Shown: piece by piece, positions 1 through 9,143 of the stretch
Layout: every line of letters starts with the position of its first letter
Position numbering within the stretch: the first letter of the stretch is position 1
NCBI RefSeq assembly: GCF_003718715.1
Contig: NZ_CP033465.1
Span: 2,170,001 to 2,234,000 of the forward strand
From: Clostridium sp. JN-1
GTDB lineage: Bacteria; Bacillota; Clostridia; Clostridiales; Clostridiaceae
DNA: 64,000 bases
Reading direction: 5' to 3'
Position numbers and translations under genes: made by a program
Notes under the pieces: model-generated
What the model saw: only the letters and a program-made list of their open reading frames with translations
What the model was told of the DNA's origin: nothing
The model's database searches: none

Positions 1-653
1 AGTGGACCTCCTAAAAATGCAACATTACCTTTTATTGACTTTCCACAAGCAAGCCCACTTATAGTTTGATTTACTACAGACTGAAATATAGAAGCGGCTA
101 TATTTTCTCTTGCTGCACCTTCATTTAAAAGCGGCTGAACATCAGTTTTTGCAAATACACCGCATCTGGCTGCTATAGGATAAATAACTTTATAATTTTT
201 GGCTAATTCATTTAGACCTTGAGCGTCTGTTTTAAGTAGTGATGCCATTTGGTCTATAAAAGCACCTGTGCCGCCTGCGCAAGTGCCATTCATTCTCTGA
301 TCTATTCCACCATCAAAAAATGTTATTTTGGCATCTTCCCCACCTAATTCTATAGCTACATCAGTACTTGGAATAAACCTTTCAATAGTATTAGTGCAAG
401 CTATAACCTCTTGAATAAAGGATATATTAAGCCATTTAGATACTGAAAGTCCGCCTGAACCAGTAACCATTATTGTAATATTATCATCTTTAAAATATTC
501 ATATGCTTCTCTTATAACATTTACAATAGTGCTTCGTATATCTGAATAATGTCTTTGATATCTGCTATAAACCATACTGTCTTTATCATCAGATACAGCT
601 ATTTTTACAGTAGTAGACCCTACATCAAGCCCTATATGAAATAAGTTTCTCAT
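1..653 (-). CDS. Large acyl-CoA dehydratase-type activase (N-terminal part, cut by window edge)
   Basis: About 217 codons are visible on the minus strand, running off the left edge. The protein opens with GLDVGSTTVKIAV, the phosphate loop of ASKHA-fold ATPases in the BadF/BcrA/HgdC family. It then has ELGGEDAKITFF and two cysteine motifs (NGTCAGGTGAF and ARCGVFAKTD). In HgdC-type activases the equivalent cysteines hold a [4Fe-4S] cluster between two subunits. These enzymes use ATP to inject low-potential electrons into 2-hydroxyacyl-CoA dehydratase-like partners. The GGEDAKI form is typical of the large fused clostridial proteins in which activase and dehydratase-like domains share one chain; that the rest is fused here is inference. 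The ATG at 653 follows GGTGAT. It is divergent from the ABC transporter at 1218. Confidence 0.82.
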   Translation of the reverse strand, partial: MRNLFHIGLDVGSTTVKIAVSDDKDSMVYSRYQRHYSDIRSTIVNVIREAYEYFKDDNITIMVTGSGGLSVSKWLNISFIQEVIACTNTIERFIPSTDVAIELGGEDAKITFFDGGIDQRMNGTCAGGTGAFIDQMASLLKTDAQGLNELAKNYKVIYPIAARCGVFAKTDVQPLLNEGAARENIAASIFQSVVNQTISGLACGKSIKGNVAFLGGP

Positions 654-1217
654 AAATCATATCACCTTTTACAATTAATAAATTAATGAAATAAAATTAA
701 ATTTCATTTAAACTTCCATAACATTTTACTAATTACAATACCTTTTTATATTATTACTATGATTATATTATTATCCTTTTACAATAAGTATAAAAATAAA
801 CAATAATGCAAATTACTTTATAACATTTAAATTATTTTACAATATCTAAATGTTAGCTAATAACCATTATCAATGAGTGATTACTCACTTTAATTTTATA
901 TTACCAAAAAAATATTGTCAATACTATAAAATCTACTTGGACGTATAATCCCAACTTAAAATATTATTACTATATAGAGAGCAAAAAATAACCATATCCT
1001 AACGCATACGGTTATGTGTAGTTTTGCAGACTTATTCTACAACATTCCTCTGTTCTAAACTTACTACACAATATTATAACATATATCTCGCTTTGTACAT
1101 ATACTAAATCACAAATAATTATATCAAAACTATTTATGTATTTAACACTATATAATGTATAAATTCATATACTGAACTATGTATATTACAGGAATCAAAT
1201 TAATAGGAGATGATCTC
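654..1217. other. Divergent intergenic region between activase and ABC transporter
   Basis: This 564-base AT-rich region separates two divergent transcription units, so it should hold both promoters. It contains a palindrome at 873-889 resembling the one upstream of the TetR gene at 9922-10611, and an imperfect hairpin at 988-1015 (arms ATAACCATAT and ATACGGTTAT). No coding sequence was recognised, and I could not place -35/-10 boxes with confidence. Confidence 0.6.
873..889. promoter_or_regulatory. TetR-type operator candidate
   Basis: The sequence ATGAGTGATTACTCACT is an imperfect palindrome with TGAGT/ACTCA arms. It matches 15 of 17 bases of the palindrome at 10650-10666, just upstream of the TetR-family gene. 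The shared form suggests the same regulator acts here, on the divergent activase and ABC transporter genes. This is inferred from sequence similarity only. Confidence 0.55.
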
Positions 1218-1979
1218 TTGAGTAAAGTATATGTAAAACAAATATATATGAATTATCATTCCCTGACTACTTGTACTAAAGCCTTAGACAATATAACATT
1301 TTCAGTAGACGATGGTGAATTTTTAAGTATAGTAGGTCCATCTGGATGTGGTAAATCAACCCTTTTAAATATAATAGCTGGGCTTTTAAAACCATCTTAT
1401 GGTTGTATATATATAGATAATGAAAAAATGACATCCTTCTCCAATAAAATGGGATATATGTTTCAAAAAGATCAGTTATTTAGCTGGCTAACTGTATGGG
1501 ATAATATTATATTAGGACTTAAAATTCAGCATAAGAACATAGATGATTATAAGCCAAAACTCAATAAACTATTGGAAAACTACGGATTAATTGACTTCGT
1601 GTCCCATTACCCAGATGAACTGTCCGGCGGAATGAGACAAAAAGTTGCATTAATAAGAACACTAGCTTTAGATCCAGAAGTTTTACTGCTTGATGAACCA
1701 TTTTCATCTCTTGATTATCAAACAAGACTCAATATAAGCGATGAAGTTTTTAAAATTATTAAGAAAGAAAATAAAACTGCCATAATGGTTACGCACGATA
1801 TATCTGAAGCAATATCTATGTCTAACAGGGTAATCGTGCTGTCTAAAAGGCCTGCAAATATTAAAAAAATTTTTGATATAAAATTTTCTATTCCTCATGA
1901 TTCTCCTTTAAAATGTAGAGAGGAACCTGAGTTTAGAGTTTACTTTAATAATATTTGGAAGGAGCTAAACTCACAATGA
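1218..1979 (+). CDS. ABC transporter ATPase, nitrate/sulfonate/taurine (SsuB/TauB) type
   Basis: This is the cytoplasmic ATPase of an importer in the nitrate/sulfonate/bicarbonate class. Visible motifs are Walker A GPSGCGKST (about residues 40-48), the Q-loop in YMFQKDQLF, the signature LSGGMRQKV, Walker B VLLLDEPF and the switch histidine in MVTHD. I chose the TTG at 1218 because AGGAGA lies 7 bases upstream; an ATG at 1179 in the same frame has no ribosome site. The 253-aa length is normal for the family. Its stop overlaps the permease start by four bases (ATGA), so translation is coupled. No substrate-binding protein is adjacent and the substrate cannot be named. Confidence 0.88.
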   Translation: MSKVYVKQIYMNYHSLTTCTKALDNITFSVDDGEFLSIVGPSGCGKSTLLNIIAGLLKPSYGCIYIDNEKMTSFSNKMGYMFQKDQLFSWLTVWDNIILGLKIQHKNIDDYKPKLNKLLENYGLIDFVSHYPDELSGGMRQKVALIRTLALDPEVLLLDEPFSSLDYQTRLNISDEVFKIIKKENKTAIMVTHDISEAISMSNRVIVLSKRPANIKKIFDIKFSIPHDSPLKCREEPEFRVYFNNIWKELNSQ

Positions 1980-2779
1980 TAGATGAGATAAAAGAACATA
2001 AATTATATATTCAAAATATTGAAAAGGAAAAGAAAAAAGTAATTACATTAAGGATAGTAATATTAGCAGCTTTTTTTGCACTGTGGGAAATATCAGGAGA
2101 TTTAAACTGGATAGATCCTTTTTTAACTAGTACACCATCTAGAATGTTTAAAAGTCTTATAAAGTTATACACTGAAAAGGCTTTATTTTCAAACATAGGA
2201 ATAACATGCTATGAAACAATTCTTGGATTTACTCTTGGGACAGTTCTTGGTGCAATAATAGCTGTACTTTTATGGTGGTCTAAACTTGCTGCAAAAGTTT
2301 TAGATCCATATATTGTAGTTCTTAATGCACTTCCTAAAGTAGCTCTTGCCCCTATTATAATATTCTGGGTTGGAAATGGTATAACAGCTATAGTTGTAGT
2401 TACCCTGCTGATTTCAATCGTAGTCACAATTATAACTATACTAGACGGTTTTAATTCAGTGGATGATGACAAAATAAAGCTTTTAAAAACTTTTGGTGCT
2501 AAAAAATCTCAAATATTAACTCACTTGATAATACCTGCAACAATACCTACCTTTTTATCTGCTTTGAAAATAAATGTAGGATTATCATGGGTTGGTGTAA
2601 TAATGGGTGAATTTTTAGTTGCAAAACAAGGATTAGGATTTTTAATAGTATTTGGCGGTCAAACTTCTGAGCTTGATACAGTAATGTTGAGTATATTAAT
2701 ATTAGCTGTACTTGCTTATTTGATGTATGAAGGTGTTCAACTATTGGAAAGGAAATTAATATCAAGATCTACTCATTAA
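1976..2779 (+). CDS. ABC transporter permease, SsuC/TauC type
   Basis: This is the membrane permease partner of the preceding ATPase. It is 267 aa with about six hydrophobic segments after a short charged N-terminus. The cytoplasmic coupling loop is recognisable in LLKTFGAKKSQILTHLIIP, the EAA-like region that docks on the ATPase. The start at 1976 sits in an ATGA overlap with the ATPase gene, with AAGGAG upstream; an earlier in-frame codon at 1955 is poorer. BPD_transp_1 family members of this size normally work as dimers with two ATPases and a lipoprotein binding protein. That third component is not encoded next to it, so it is either elsewhere or absent. Confidence 0.88.
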   Translation: MIDEIKEHKLYIQNIEKEKKKVITLRIVILAAFFALWEISGDLNWIDPFLTSTPSRMFKSLIKLYTEKALFSNIGITCYETILGFTLGTVLGAIIAVLLWWSKLAAKVLDPYIVVLNALPKVALAPIIIFWVGNGITAIVVVTLLISIVVTIITILDGFNSVDDDKIKLLKTFGAKKSQILTHLIIPATIPTFLSALKINVGLSWVGVIMGEFLVAKQGLGFLIVFGGQTSELDTVMLSILILAVLAYLMYEGVQLLERKLISRSTH

Positions 2780-2900
2780 AGTACTTGTGTATAAAAGTAT
2801 GTAAATATGGATATTATTTGTATAGGTATATTCTTGTAATATTTATATAAACTTATTATATGAGTATTTACAAACTCATCATAAAGTTAGGAGGATTTAG

Positions 2901-3257
2901 ATGAATTACTTTCAAATAGCCAATGAATACTACAACGCCAAAAATTATAAAAAAGCCATATATATGTATGGAAAAGCCATCATGCAAAAAAACAATGTAT
3001 CTTCTTCCCTTTATAATTCTGCTGTATGCTTTATAAAATTGAAAGATTACGAAAGAGCCATTCCCCTATTAAGATCAGCAATTAAGTTAAAAAGGGACAG
3101 CAAATACTTTTTCAATCTTGGTTATTGTTACGCTGTGCTTAAAGATAATAAAAAGGCACTATTATACTTTAATACTGCATGGTGCTTAGATAATGATGAT
3201 GTTGATTGTGAAAAAGCTATTAATTCAATAATGAAAACTTATTTATCTAAATCCTAA
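2901..3257 (+). CDS. Small TPR-repeat protein
   Basis: The 118-aa product consists almost entirely of tetratricopeptide repeats. Helix pairs begin near residues 3 (IANEYYNAKNYKKAIYMYGK), 37 (YNSAVCFIKLKDYERAIPLL) and 71 (FNLGYCYAVLKDNKKALLYF), with the usual small residues at repeat positions 8 and 20. TPR proteins act as protein-protein scaffolds; no enzymatic domain is present and the partner is unknown. The ATG follows AGGAGG by seven bases. It lies 121 bases downstream of the ABC permease and is followed by a strong terminator. Confidence 0.8.
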   Translation: MNYFQIANEYYNAKNYKKAIYMYGKAIMQKNNVSSSLYNSAVCFIKLKDYERAIPLLRSAIKLKRDSKYFFNLGYCYAVLKDNKKALLYFNTAWCLDNDDVDCEKAINSIMKTYLSKS

Positions 3258-3263
3258 TAAAAG

Positions 3264-3293
3264 CAGAGGACAAAAATCTGTCCTCTGACTTTG
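3264..3293 (+). terminator. Terminator made from a GAGGACA hairpin
   Basis: Arms CAGAGGACA and TGTCCTCTG form a 9-bp stem with a 6-base loop just after the TPR gene. The arms use the same AGAGGAC heptamer that ends the dispersed repeats elsewhere in this window, so this may be a minimal copy of that family. Confidence 0.7.
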
Positions 3294-3299
3294 TTGCTA

Positions 3300-4148
3300 T
3301 TATCTTAATGTCTCAAACACATATCCTTGAGACTTAAAGTATTGTATTACTTGAGGAAGTGCTTCCACAGTAGTAACCTTAGCTGGTGCATCATGCATTA
3401 GTATAACCAAATGGTCATGATTTCCATACATTTTAACTTTGTCAACAAGGTTAGCCACAGGTACATTATTATGCTCAGCATCACCTGTTAGATCATTCCA
3501 ATCGACATAGTGATAGCCGGCATTTTTTGCTGCTTCTCTAAAAGGTGCCAATCTATTTCCAAAAGATCCCCCTGGAAATCTTATAAGCTTCAATTTATAA
3601 TCTTCTCCTACAATTGATTTTAAAACTTCGCTGCACTTGTTCAAATCATTAACAAAAATCCTAGGATCAGAATATACATAATGCATATCATGTGAATAAG
3701 TATGATTTGCAACTACATGACCATCATTTATCTCATCCTTTACAAGCTGCTTATTTTCTTCTGCATTTTTACCTATTAAAAAGAAAGTAGCTTTTATGTT
3801 ACTTTCCTTAAGTATTTTAAGTATCTTAGGAGTATTATTTTGTGAAGGACCATCATCAAAAGTTAAGTATACAACCTTTCTCCCGTCAGACTTATATGGG
3901 TTAAATCCACTTGTATCCTTAGTATTTGTTGGATTAACTTTACTTTCCCTTTGGTCCATACTTTTTTGATTCAATTGTTTTTGATTTTTTTGCTTAGCAC
4001 TACTTGCCATAGCTACTTTCCTGCTGGATATCTCACTGCCTAAAAATAACCCAATTGAAAATAATACTAAAAACGACACAGCAATTAGTGAAATTTCCTT
4101 TTTGGATACCTTTTTATAATTGTTTCCATTCTTCTTGTAATGTTCCAT
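3300..4148 (-). CDS. Membrane-anchored polysaccharide deacetylase (NodB domain)
   Basis: It is predicted to deacetylate an extracellular polysaccharide, probably peptidoglycan or another amino sugar polymer. An N-terminal transmembrane anchor (about residues 20-38) precedes a Ser/Lys/Gln-rich linker and a NodB domain. The motifs are TFDDGPS (metal-binding and catalytic Asp), HTYSH (metal His), RFPGGSFGNR, DWNDLTGD and LILMHD. All expected catalytic residues are present. The ATG at 4148 was chosen because GGGAG lies nine bases upstream; in-frame starts at 4157 and 4175 lack proper spacing. The gene is monocistronic, with a shared terminator toward the TPR gene. Confidence 0.9.
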   Translation of the reverse strand: MEHYKKNGNNYKKVSKKEISLIAVSFLVLFSIGLFLGSEISSRKVAMASSAKQKNQKQLNQKSMDQRESKVNPTNTKDTSGFNPYKSDGRKVVYLTFDDGPSQNNTPKILKILKESNIKATFFLIGKNAEENKQLVKDEINDGHVVANHTYSHDMHYVYSDPRIFVNDLNKCSEVLKSIVGEDYKLKLIRFPGGSFGNRLAPFREAAKNAGYHYVDWNDLTGDAEHNNVPVANLVDKVKMYGNHDHLVILMHDAPAKVTTVEALPQVIQYFKSQGYVFETLR

Positions 4149-4269
4149 GCATACCATCTCCCATAATTTTGTCAAAGTAATTATACAACTTATGTGATAT
4201 AAGGTAAACTAAGTTTTATTAAAAATTACTTAATTATCTACAAATTACTTAAAGTATCCTCATAAATTG

Positions 4270-5466
4270 CTACCATTCACCTACTACTTGAGAATTTCTA
4301 TGGTCTAAATCAAATCTTTTACTGTCGAAATAATTTCCTCCCCTATAGAAAGTTGTATCTACATTTATCCATCTTTGCTGCTCAGGTATATATACCTGAT
4401 TCCATGCATGACTTACCCAACTAACTCCATTAAAACCTTCTCCTATTATCAATCTTACCTTAATATTATTAGCTCTTGCCATTGCTACATATAAACATGA
4501 ATAATCAAAACAAATACCTTTTCTTGTATTAAATGTGGGTATGGCTCCTGAACTTACATCAAAATTATTATTTAACACGTCATTCGCTTTTTCGTGGTCA
4601 TATGATATATTACTTCCTATCCAATCATATATAGTTTTCGACTTTTCTATAGTACTCTTTTCATTTTCAGTAAGCTGCCTTGAAAATTCATCTATTTTAC
4701 TATTAGATTCAACCCCTTGATCCAAAGTAACTCCATTATAATATGCTATTGTCTTTCCGTTATTTATAACATTTTGTGCTGCGTCCCCCTGTTGATTAGG
4801 ATTTTTTATTACAACTTTAAACGAGTTATCTATGATATTTGGAAGTTTTTTTGCAACTTCAGAGTTTGTAACTGGTATTACAACTTCCTTGCAAATTGTA
4901 TTATAAGGTTTTGAAGTTTCTAGGTACTTGTTAAACTTTCCACCCATATTAAACATGGAAGCTATGTTAATTATAAAAACAGCTAATATGATGTAGCATA
5001 ATGATTTCGGTAATTGAAAGGCAGCTCCAACCGTTCTTTTAAAGGAGTTACCTTTTGTCCTTAAAAATTTATCTACAGTATTTAGTATGGGATAAAAGAT
5101 TATATAGCTTAATAAATTTAATAAAAGTTTTATAATCTTATATATTATGAATACAATTATGGGTATGATTATTAAATAGACAGTAGTTATATTGTTGTCT
5201 ATATAATTTGCAAAATCAGTAGGTATAGCCCTATATATATCCATATATATTCCCTGACCATGCTGAATAAATATTTTTTTACCACTATAAGTTCCTAAAA
5301 ATATGGCTATAATAAATGAAATATTTCTATTAATATCATCAATATCACCTTTTAAATCCCCTGAATTAAATTTAAATAAAAACCCTTTAAATAATGGATA
5401 AAAAAATATCAAAAATAACATAATTGTTATTGGATTAGCTTTTATATTATTTATAATAATAATCAC
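4270..5466 (-). CDS. Membrane protein with transglutaminase-like (papain-fold) domain
   Basis: The N-terminal half has several hydrophobic segments (roughly residues 10-30, 45-60, 90-125 and 155-170). The C-terminal half is a transglutaminase-like domain with the triad visible as Cys in GICFDYSCL, His in SHAWNQV and Asp in NVDTTFY. Such proteins are thought to be extracytoplasmic proteases or cross-linkers; the substrate is unknown. The start is uncertain. The GTG at 5466 lies inside the only ribosome-site-like sequence (GAAGGTGATT), which would be better placed for an ATT or ATA codon a few bases on; the first ATG is at 5421. It is followed downstream by the polysaccharide deacetylase on the same strand. 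Confidence 0.8.
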   Translation of the reverse strand: MIIIINNIKANPITIMLFLIFFYPLFKGFLFKFNSGDLKGDIDDINRNISFIIAIFLGTYSGKKIFIQHGQGIYMDIYRAIPTDFANYIDNNITTVYLIIIPIIVFIIYKIIKLLLNLLSYIIFYPILNTVDKFLRTKGNSFKRTVGAAFQLPKSLCYIILAVFIINIASMFNMGGKFNKYLETSKPYNTICKEVVIPVTNSEVAKKLPNIIDNSFKVVIKNPNQQGDAAQNVINNGKTIAYYNGVTLDQGVESNSKIDEFSRQLTENEKSTIEKSKTIYDWIGSNISYDHEKANDVLNNNFDVSSGAIPTFNTRKGICFDYSCLYVAMARANNIKVRLIIGEGFNGVSWVSHAWNQVYIPEQQRWINVDTTFYRGGNYFDSKRFDLDHRNSQVVGEW

Positions 5467-5523
5467 CTTCTTAACTTATTCTAAAATAAGTCTATTATGC
5501 TATTTCTAGAAGCCATTTATCAT

Positions 5524-6390
5524 TTAAACAGTATCTCCCTTTAAATTTATAATTGATTTTAAAACAGTTCTTATATTTTCATAAGAATACCCTTTTCTAA
5601 GCAAATAATTACATAACTTTCTATATATCTTTATACTGTCACTTTCAGATTTCGATATTATATTATATCGCCTTTCTGCTGCTATTCTCAATGTATTGAG
5701 GTCACTATTTAAATCTTGTTCTTTTTTTGATTTGGTATTGTGTTCACATTCATCCTTATCAATTACATCATTTAATACATCTTTAATTATATTTACATTG
5801 TATCCCCTAGAAATTAGATAGTTACCTAATTTCTTATATATTTTTTTATAGTTTACTCCCGTCTTTTTTACAACATCATATTTTTTTCTTGCAAGTTTAA
5901 GTGCATACTTTTTTTCAGTTAGCGCATCTATTTTTTCAAGCTCACTTTCTATACTAAGCTTATCTATTCCTTTTTTTATAAGTGCACATCTTATCTTATT
6001 CTTTCCCTGTGACTTTATCTTTTCATCTATATAGGTTCTAATAAATTTTTCATCATCCAAAAATTTATACTTTTTCAAGAAATCAACTACTCTATCTATT
6101 GTATGATTCCCATATTCCTTTCGGACTAATTTATCAACAACCTGTTTTTCTGTCTTATATGACCTTTCTATGATTTTAAGCGCCAAACTTTTACACTTTA
6201 TATAATTGTCTTGATCGACTATCTCTTTTATATTCTCTAATTCTAGATTTTTACCTTTTACAATATTATACATATAAATCAATTCAGTACTGCATGCAAA
6301 AGCAAACTCTTGGTTTATATATACATTTACCCTCTTGCCATTGTTTTTTTGAATTTCAATCTTAGTAACAACTTTTTTTTCATTACTCAA
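5524..6390 (-). CDS. recX: RecX, modulator of RecA
   Basis: RecX binds RecA filaments and limits or modulates recombination and the SOS response. The protein shows successive three-helix RecX repeats, with KSLALKIIERSYKTEKQVVDKL and VVDFLKKYKFLDDEKFIRTY as the clearest blocks. At 288 aa it is much longer than the 166-aa E. coli protein. The C-terminal third repeats a motif, seen as YKKLGNYLISRGYNVNIIKDVL and YRKLCNYLLRKGYSYENIRTVL. The start is TTG at 6390, with AAGGTGATT upstream. It lies 11 bases after the M16 peptidase gene, so the two are probably co-transcribed. Confidence 0.85.
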   Translation of the reverse strand: MSNEKKVVTKIEIQKNNGKRVNVYINQEFAFACSTELIYMYNIVKGKNLELENIKEIVDQDNYIKCKSLALKIIERSYKTEKQVVDKLVRKEYGNHTIDRVVDFLKKYKFLDDEKFIRTYIDEKIKSQGKNKIRCALIKKGIDKLSIESELEKIDALTEKKYALKLARKKYDVVKKTGVNYKKIYKKLGNYLISRGYNVNIIKDVLNDVIDKDECEHNTKSKKEQDLNSDLNTLRIAAERRYNIISKSESDSIKIYRKLCNYLLRKGYSYENIRTVLKSIINLKGDTV

Positions 6391-6401
6391 AATAAATCAC
6401 C

Positions 6402-7634
6402 TTATTTCTGGCTTTTAACTATATGTATAGTTGGATTATTAAAAACAAGCCTTGCTGTATTATATATATCCTCTTTTTTTATATACTTCAATTTTTCTAT
6501 ATCATTTATAAATTCAAATATATCTTCATGATTTATAATTTGGCGAAGGACATAGCCCCCTATATCAATAGAATCTTCCAGCGTAAATGCTATAGCAGTT
6601 TTTAAAACTTTTTTCATATGCTGTATAGTATCATTGTTAAAAGATATTTTTTCATTTTTGATTTCATCAATGCAATTATCTATCGTTTTTAATGCTTCTT
6701 CAATATTTTCATCCGCTACAGCAGTATAAATATACAATACTTTTATATACTTTTGTAAAGTCAAATCTGTATAAATGTCATACGCTAATCCCTTTTCTTC
6801 TCTAAGTTTTCTAAATAATATGGAATTAGCACTTTCACCAAATTTATAATTTAATACTTTAAGTACAAGTTCTTGATCTTTAGTTATATTATAAAATGTG
6901 AATGCATAAACTATAGTACTCTGTTCTATATTTTCTCTATATGAAACCTTTTTTACTGGGATATTATCTTCTATAATAATTTCATTTTTCTTAAACTCTT
7001 TAAACTTCCACCCTTTAAAATATTTTAAAACCAATTTCAAAACTTTATCATGATCAAATGGGGAAACTATAGATATATAACAATTATTAGGAACATAGTA
7101 TTTATTATAAAATTCTAATATATCTTGTCTTTTAAAGCTTAGTACTGTTTCTTCATCACCTATAGTATCATGTTTCAGCGGACTCTTATCAAAAGCAAAT
7201 TCGTTTACTTTTTTAAAGCTGTAATCTTCTATATCATCTTTACTTGATCTAATTTCAGCTAGTATAACTTCCCTCTCTTTTTCCAATTCTTTTTCAGGAA
7301 ATACAGAATTAATGAACATGTCAGATAAAATTTCCAGCGAATGCTCGAGTTCATCATCTAAAGCTGCAATACTATATACTGTATTTGTACTATCTGTATA
7401 TGCATCATATTCCCCACCTATACTTTCTAAATAAGTATTTATTTGCTCGTTATTTCTACTACTTGTCCCTTTAAAAAGCATATGTTCTATAAAATGTGAT
7501 ATACCTTTCTCCTGTCTATTTTCATATATTGACCCTATTTTTATGCCGCAATTGACACAAGCAATCTTTGTATCCTTTTTTACAGTTGCAACTTTTATAC
7601 CATTTTCCAAAGTTTTTTCTTGAACATCAAACAT
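6402..7634 (-). CDS. M16 family zinc peptidase (processing-protease-like)
   Basis: This is a single-chain M16 metallopeptidase of 410 aa, the size of one bacterial M16B chain that pairs as a homodimer. The inverted zinc motif HxxEH is intact in SHFIEHMLFKGT near residue 50, and the downstream zinc-binding glutamate lies in EREVILAEI. The C-terminal half contains the R/Y region KLREEKGLAYDIYT. The substrate is unknown. I chose the ATG at 7634 because GGAAG precedes it by eight bases; the frame is open to 7673. It sits directly upstream of recX, in an apparent two-gene operon. Confidence 0.9.
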   Translation of the reverse strand: MFDVQEKTLENGIKVATVKKDTKIACVNCGIKIGSIYENRQEKGISHFIEHMLFKGTSSRNNEQINTYLESIGGEYDAYTDSTNTVYSIAALDDELEHSLEILSDMFINSVFPEKELEKEREVILAEIRSSKDDIEDYSFKKVNEFAFDKSPLKHDTIGDEETVLSFKRQDILEFYNKYYVPNNCYISIVSPFDHDKVLKLVLKYFKGWKFKEFKKNEIIIEDNIPVKKVSYRENIEQSTIVYAFTFYNITKDQELVLKVLNYKFGESANSILFRKLREEKGLAYDIYTDLTLQKYIKVLYIYTAVADENIEEALKTIDNCIDEIKNEKISFNNDTIQHMKKVLKTAIAFTLEDSIDIGGYVLRQIINHEDIFEFINDIEKLKYIKKEDIYNTARLVFNNPTIHIVKSQK

Positions 7635-7768
7635 ACAATTATCTTCCTTTTTTATAATATAAATTGAGTCCATCTATTAAGTTCATTTATATATATTATC
7701 ATAATAATTGAATTATATACAATGAATAAACATAAAAAATAGCATATGTAAAATCATCAATATTTAGA

Positions 7769-7795
7769 AAAAGCCTGTTTAAAATTCAGGCTTTA
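7769..7795 (-). terminator. Rho-independent terminator
   Basis: The stem AAGCCTG/CAGGCTT, with a 9-base AT loop and a T-rich tail on the minus strand, overlaps the stop of the L,D-transpeptidase gene. Confidence 0.75.
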
Positions 7796-8491
7796 ATCTA
7801 CTAAATGTATGCCAAGTTTTGAATAAAATGAATTGCCTATAGTATCAGTAACTTGAAGACCATTCTTCTTTTGGAATTCATGAACCACTGATTTAAAATA
7901 ATCACCATATATACCATCAGGGTTGGATTTATAATATCCTTTTTCTCTCAGCACCAGTTGAAGTTGATATACATCCGATCCTCTCATTCCCGGACGAAGT
8001 ACCCTCAAATACTCGCCAAACCTCCCATAATTTCCTCCTGATATTACTACAGTTGTACCAACTGGAATATAACTGTATAATTCTTTTACTTCGTTATTTT
8101 TCATCCTTATACATCCATGTGAAGAATTCCAGCCTATTGAATTTGGAGCTAACGTACCATGTATGCCGTACTTTCCCCATGGAACATTAAGTCCCATCCA
8201 GCGTCCTCCAAATCCACTGCCCCAAGTATCCTTGCCTATTATTTTCCACGTTCCAATTGGAGATGGAGTAGTTGATTTTCCAGATGCTACTTTATAAGTT
8301 TTAAATAATTTACCTTCTTTAAATACGCTTAAAGAATTAGTAGTAGTATCAACTATAATTATGTAATTTGTTTTTGATTTACCTTGATTACAAACATCTC
8401 TATAAGCGGTAATTTTATATCTATTACCCAATAATAATACTTCAACTATTATTATTGAAAATAGAAGAATTATTACTTTTTTTAAATGCAC
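7793..8491 (-). CDS. L,D-transpeptidase (YkuD) with C-terminal peptidoglycan-binding domain
   Basis: The enzyme cross-links or modifies peptidoglycan outside the membrane, using a catalytic cysteine. A signal-anchor (about residues 6-21) is followed by the YkuD domain with HGTLAP and SHGCIRMKN, which carry the catalytic His and Cys. A PG_binding_1 domain comes last (GMRGSDVYQLQLVLREKGYY onward to the end). Of the possible starts I prefer GTG at 8491, seven bases after GGAGGT; GTG at 8500 sits on top of that ribosome site. The 232-aa product is complete. It stands alone with its own terminator. Confidence 0.9.
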   Translation of the reverse strand: MHLKKVIILLFSIIIVEVLLLGNRYKITAYRDVCNQGKSKTNYIIIVDTTTNSLSVFKEGKLFKTYKVASGKSTTPSPIGTWKIIGKDTWGSGFGGRWMGLNVPWGKYGIHGTLAPNSIGWNSSHGCIRMKNNEVKELYSYIPVGTTVVISGGNYGRFGEYLRVLRPGMRGSDVYQLQLVLREKGYYKSNPDGIYGDYFKSVVHEFQKKNGLQVTDTIGNSFYSKLGIHLVD

Positions 8492-8540
8492 CTTTAACAC
8501 CTCCTATCTCATTTTATGAAATAGAAGAATAATAAAGAAT

Positions 8541-9143
8541 TTATTTTTTAACTTTTCTACTGCTTTTATGTCTAACCCTTTTCTTTTGAACTGAATATCC
8601 AAATTTACCTAATGGCTTTTCGGATAAATCGAAATATTCACCATGAGAATAACATATCGGTTTGGATTTTTCAAAATGAATTTTACCATTTTGGTCAATT
8701 AAACTTTCCTCTACATTTACTGCTAAAATTTCCGCTAAAAATAAATCATGAGTTCCAAGTGGAATTATATTTTTAACCTTACATTCTATGCTTACAGGAC
8801 ATTGTTCTATACAAGGTGTTTTTATCTTTGTGCTTTCTTCCAAAGTTAAATTACACTCTTTAATTTTATCTATATTCCTTCCAGATTTGACACCGCAAAA
8901 ATCTACAATCTTTGTCATATTTTTAGACGGCAAATTTACAACAAACTCGCCGGACTCTTTTATATACTTATATGAAAGTCTCTCAGGTCTTATAGCTGCC
9001 GTTATCATAGGTGGGTGAGTGCATGCAGTGCCAATCCACCCAACTGTAAATACGTTTAAGTTATTATTTTTATCTATACTTGTTATAAGCACGGCTGGAA
9101 CTGGATTTAACATGGTACTTCCCTTAAAGTGTACTTTTGTCAT
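8541..9143 (-). CDS. Flavin reductase family protein (FMN-binding split barrel)
   Basis: This 200-aa protein belongs to the flavoredoxin/flavin-reductase split-barrel family, which binds FMN and passes electrons between NAD(P)H or ferredoxin and other acceptors. Family features are the N-terminal PVPAVLITSIDKNNNLNVFT strand pair, the GWIGTACTHPPM segment and ESGEFVVNLPS. The physiological donor and acceptor cannot be read from the sequence. The C-terminus is unusually basic (KKRVRHKSSRKVKK). An AGAGGA ribosome site precedes the ATG. No operon partner is evident. Confidence 0.85.
   Translation of the reverse strand: MTKVHFKGSTMLNPVPAVLITSIDKNNNLNVFTVGWIGTACTHPPMITAAIRPERLSYKYIKESGEFVVNLPSKNMTKIVDFCGVKSGRNIDKIKECNLTLEESTKIKTPCIEQCPVSIECKVKNIIPLGTHDLFLAEILAVNVEESLIDQNGKIHFEKSKPICYSHGEYFDLSEKPLGKFGYSVQKKRVRHKSSRKVKK

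Noticed and set aside
988-1015. Hairpin as terminator
   Set aside because: Arms are imperfect and there is no gene ending next to it on either strand, so its role is unclear.
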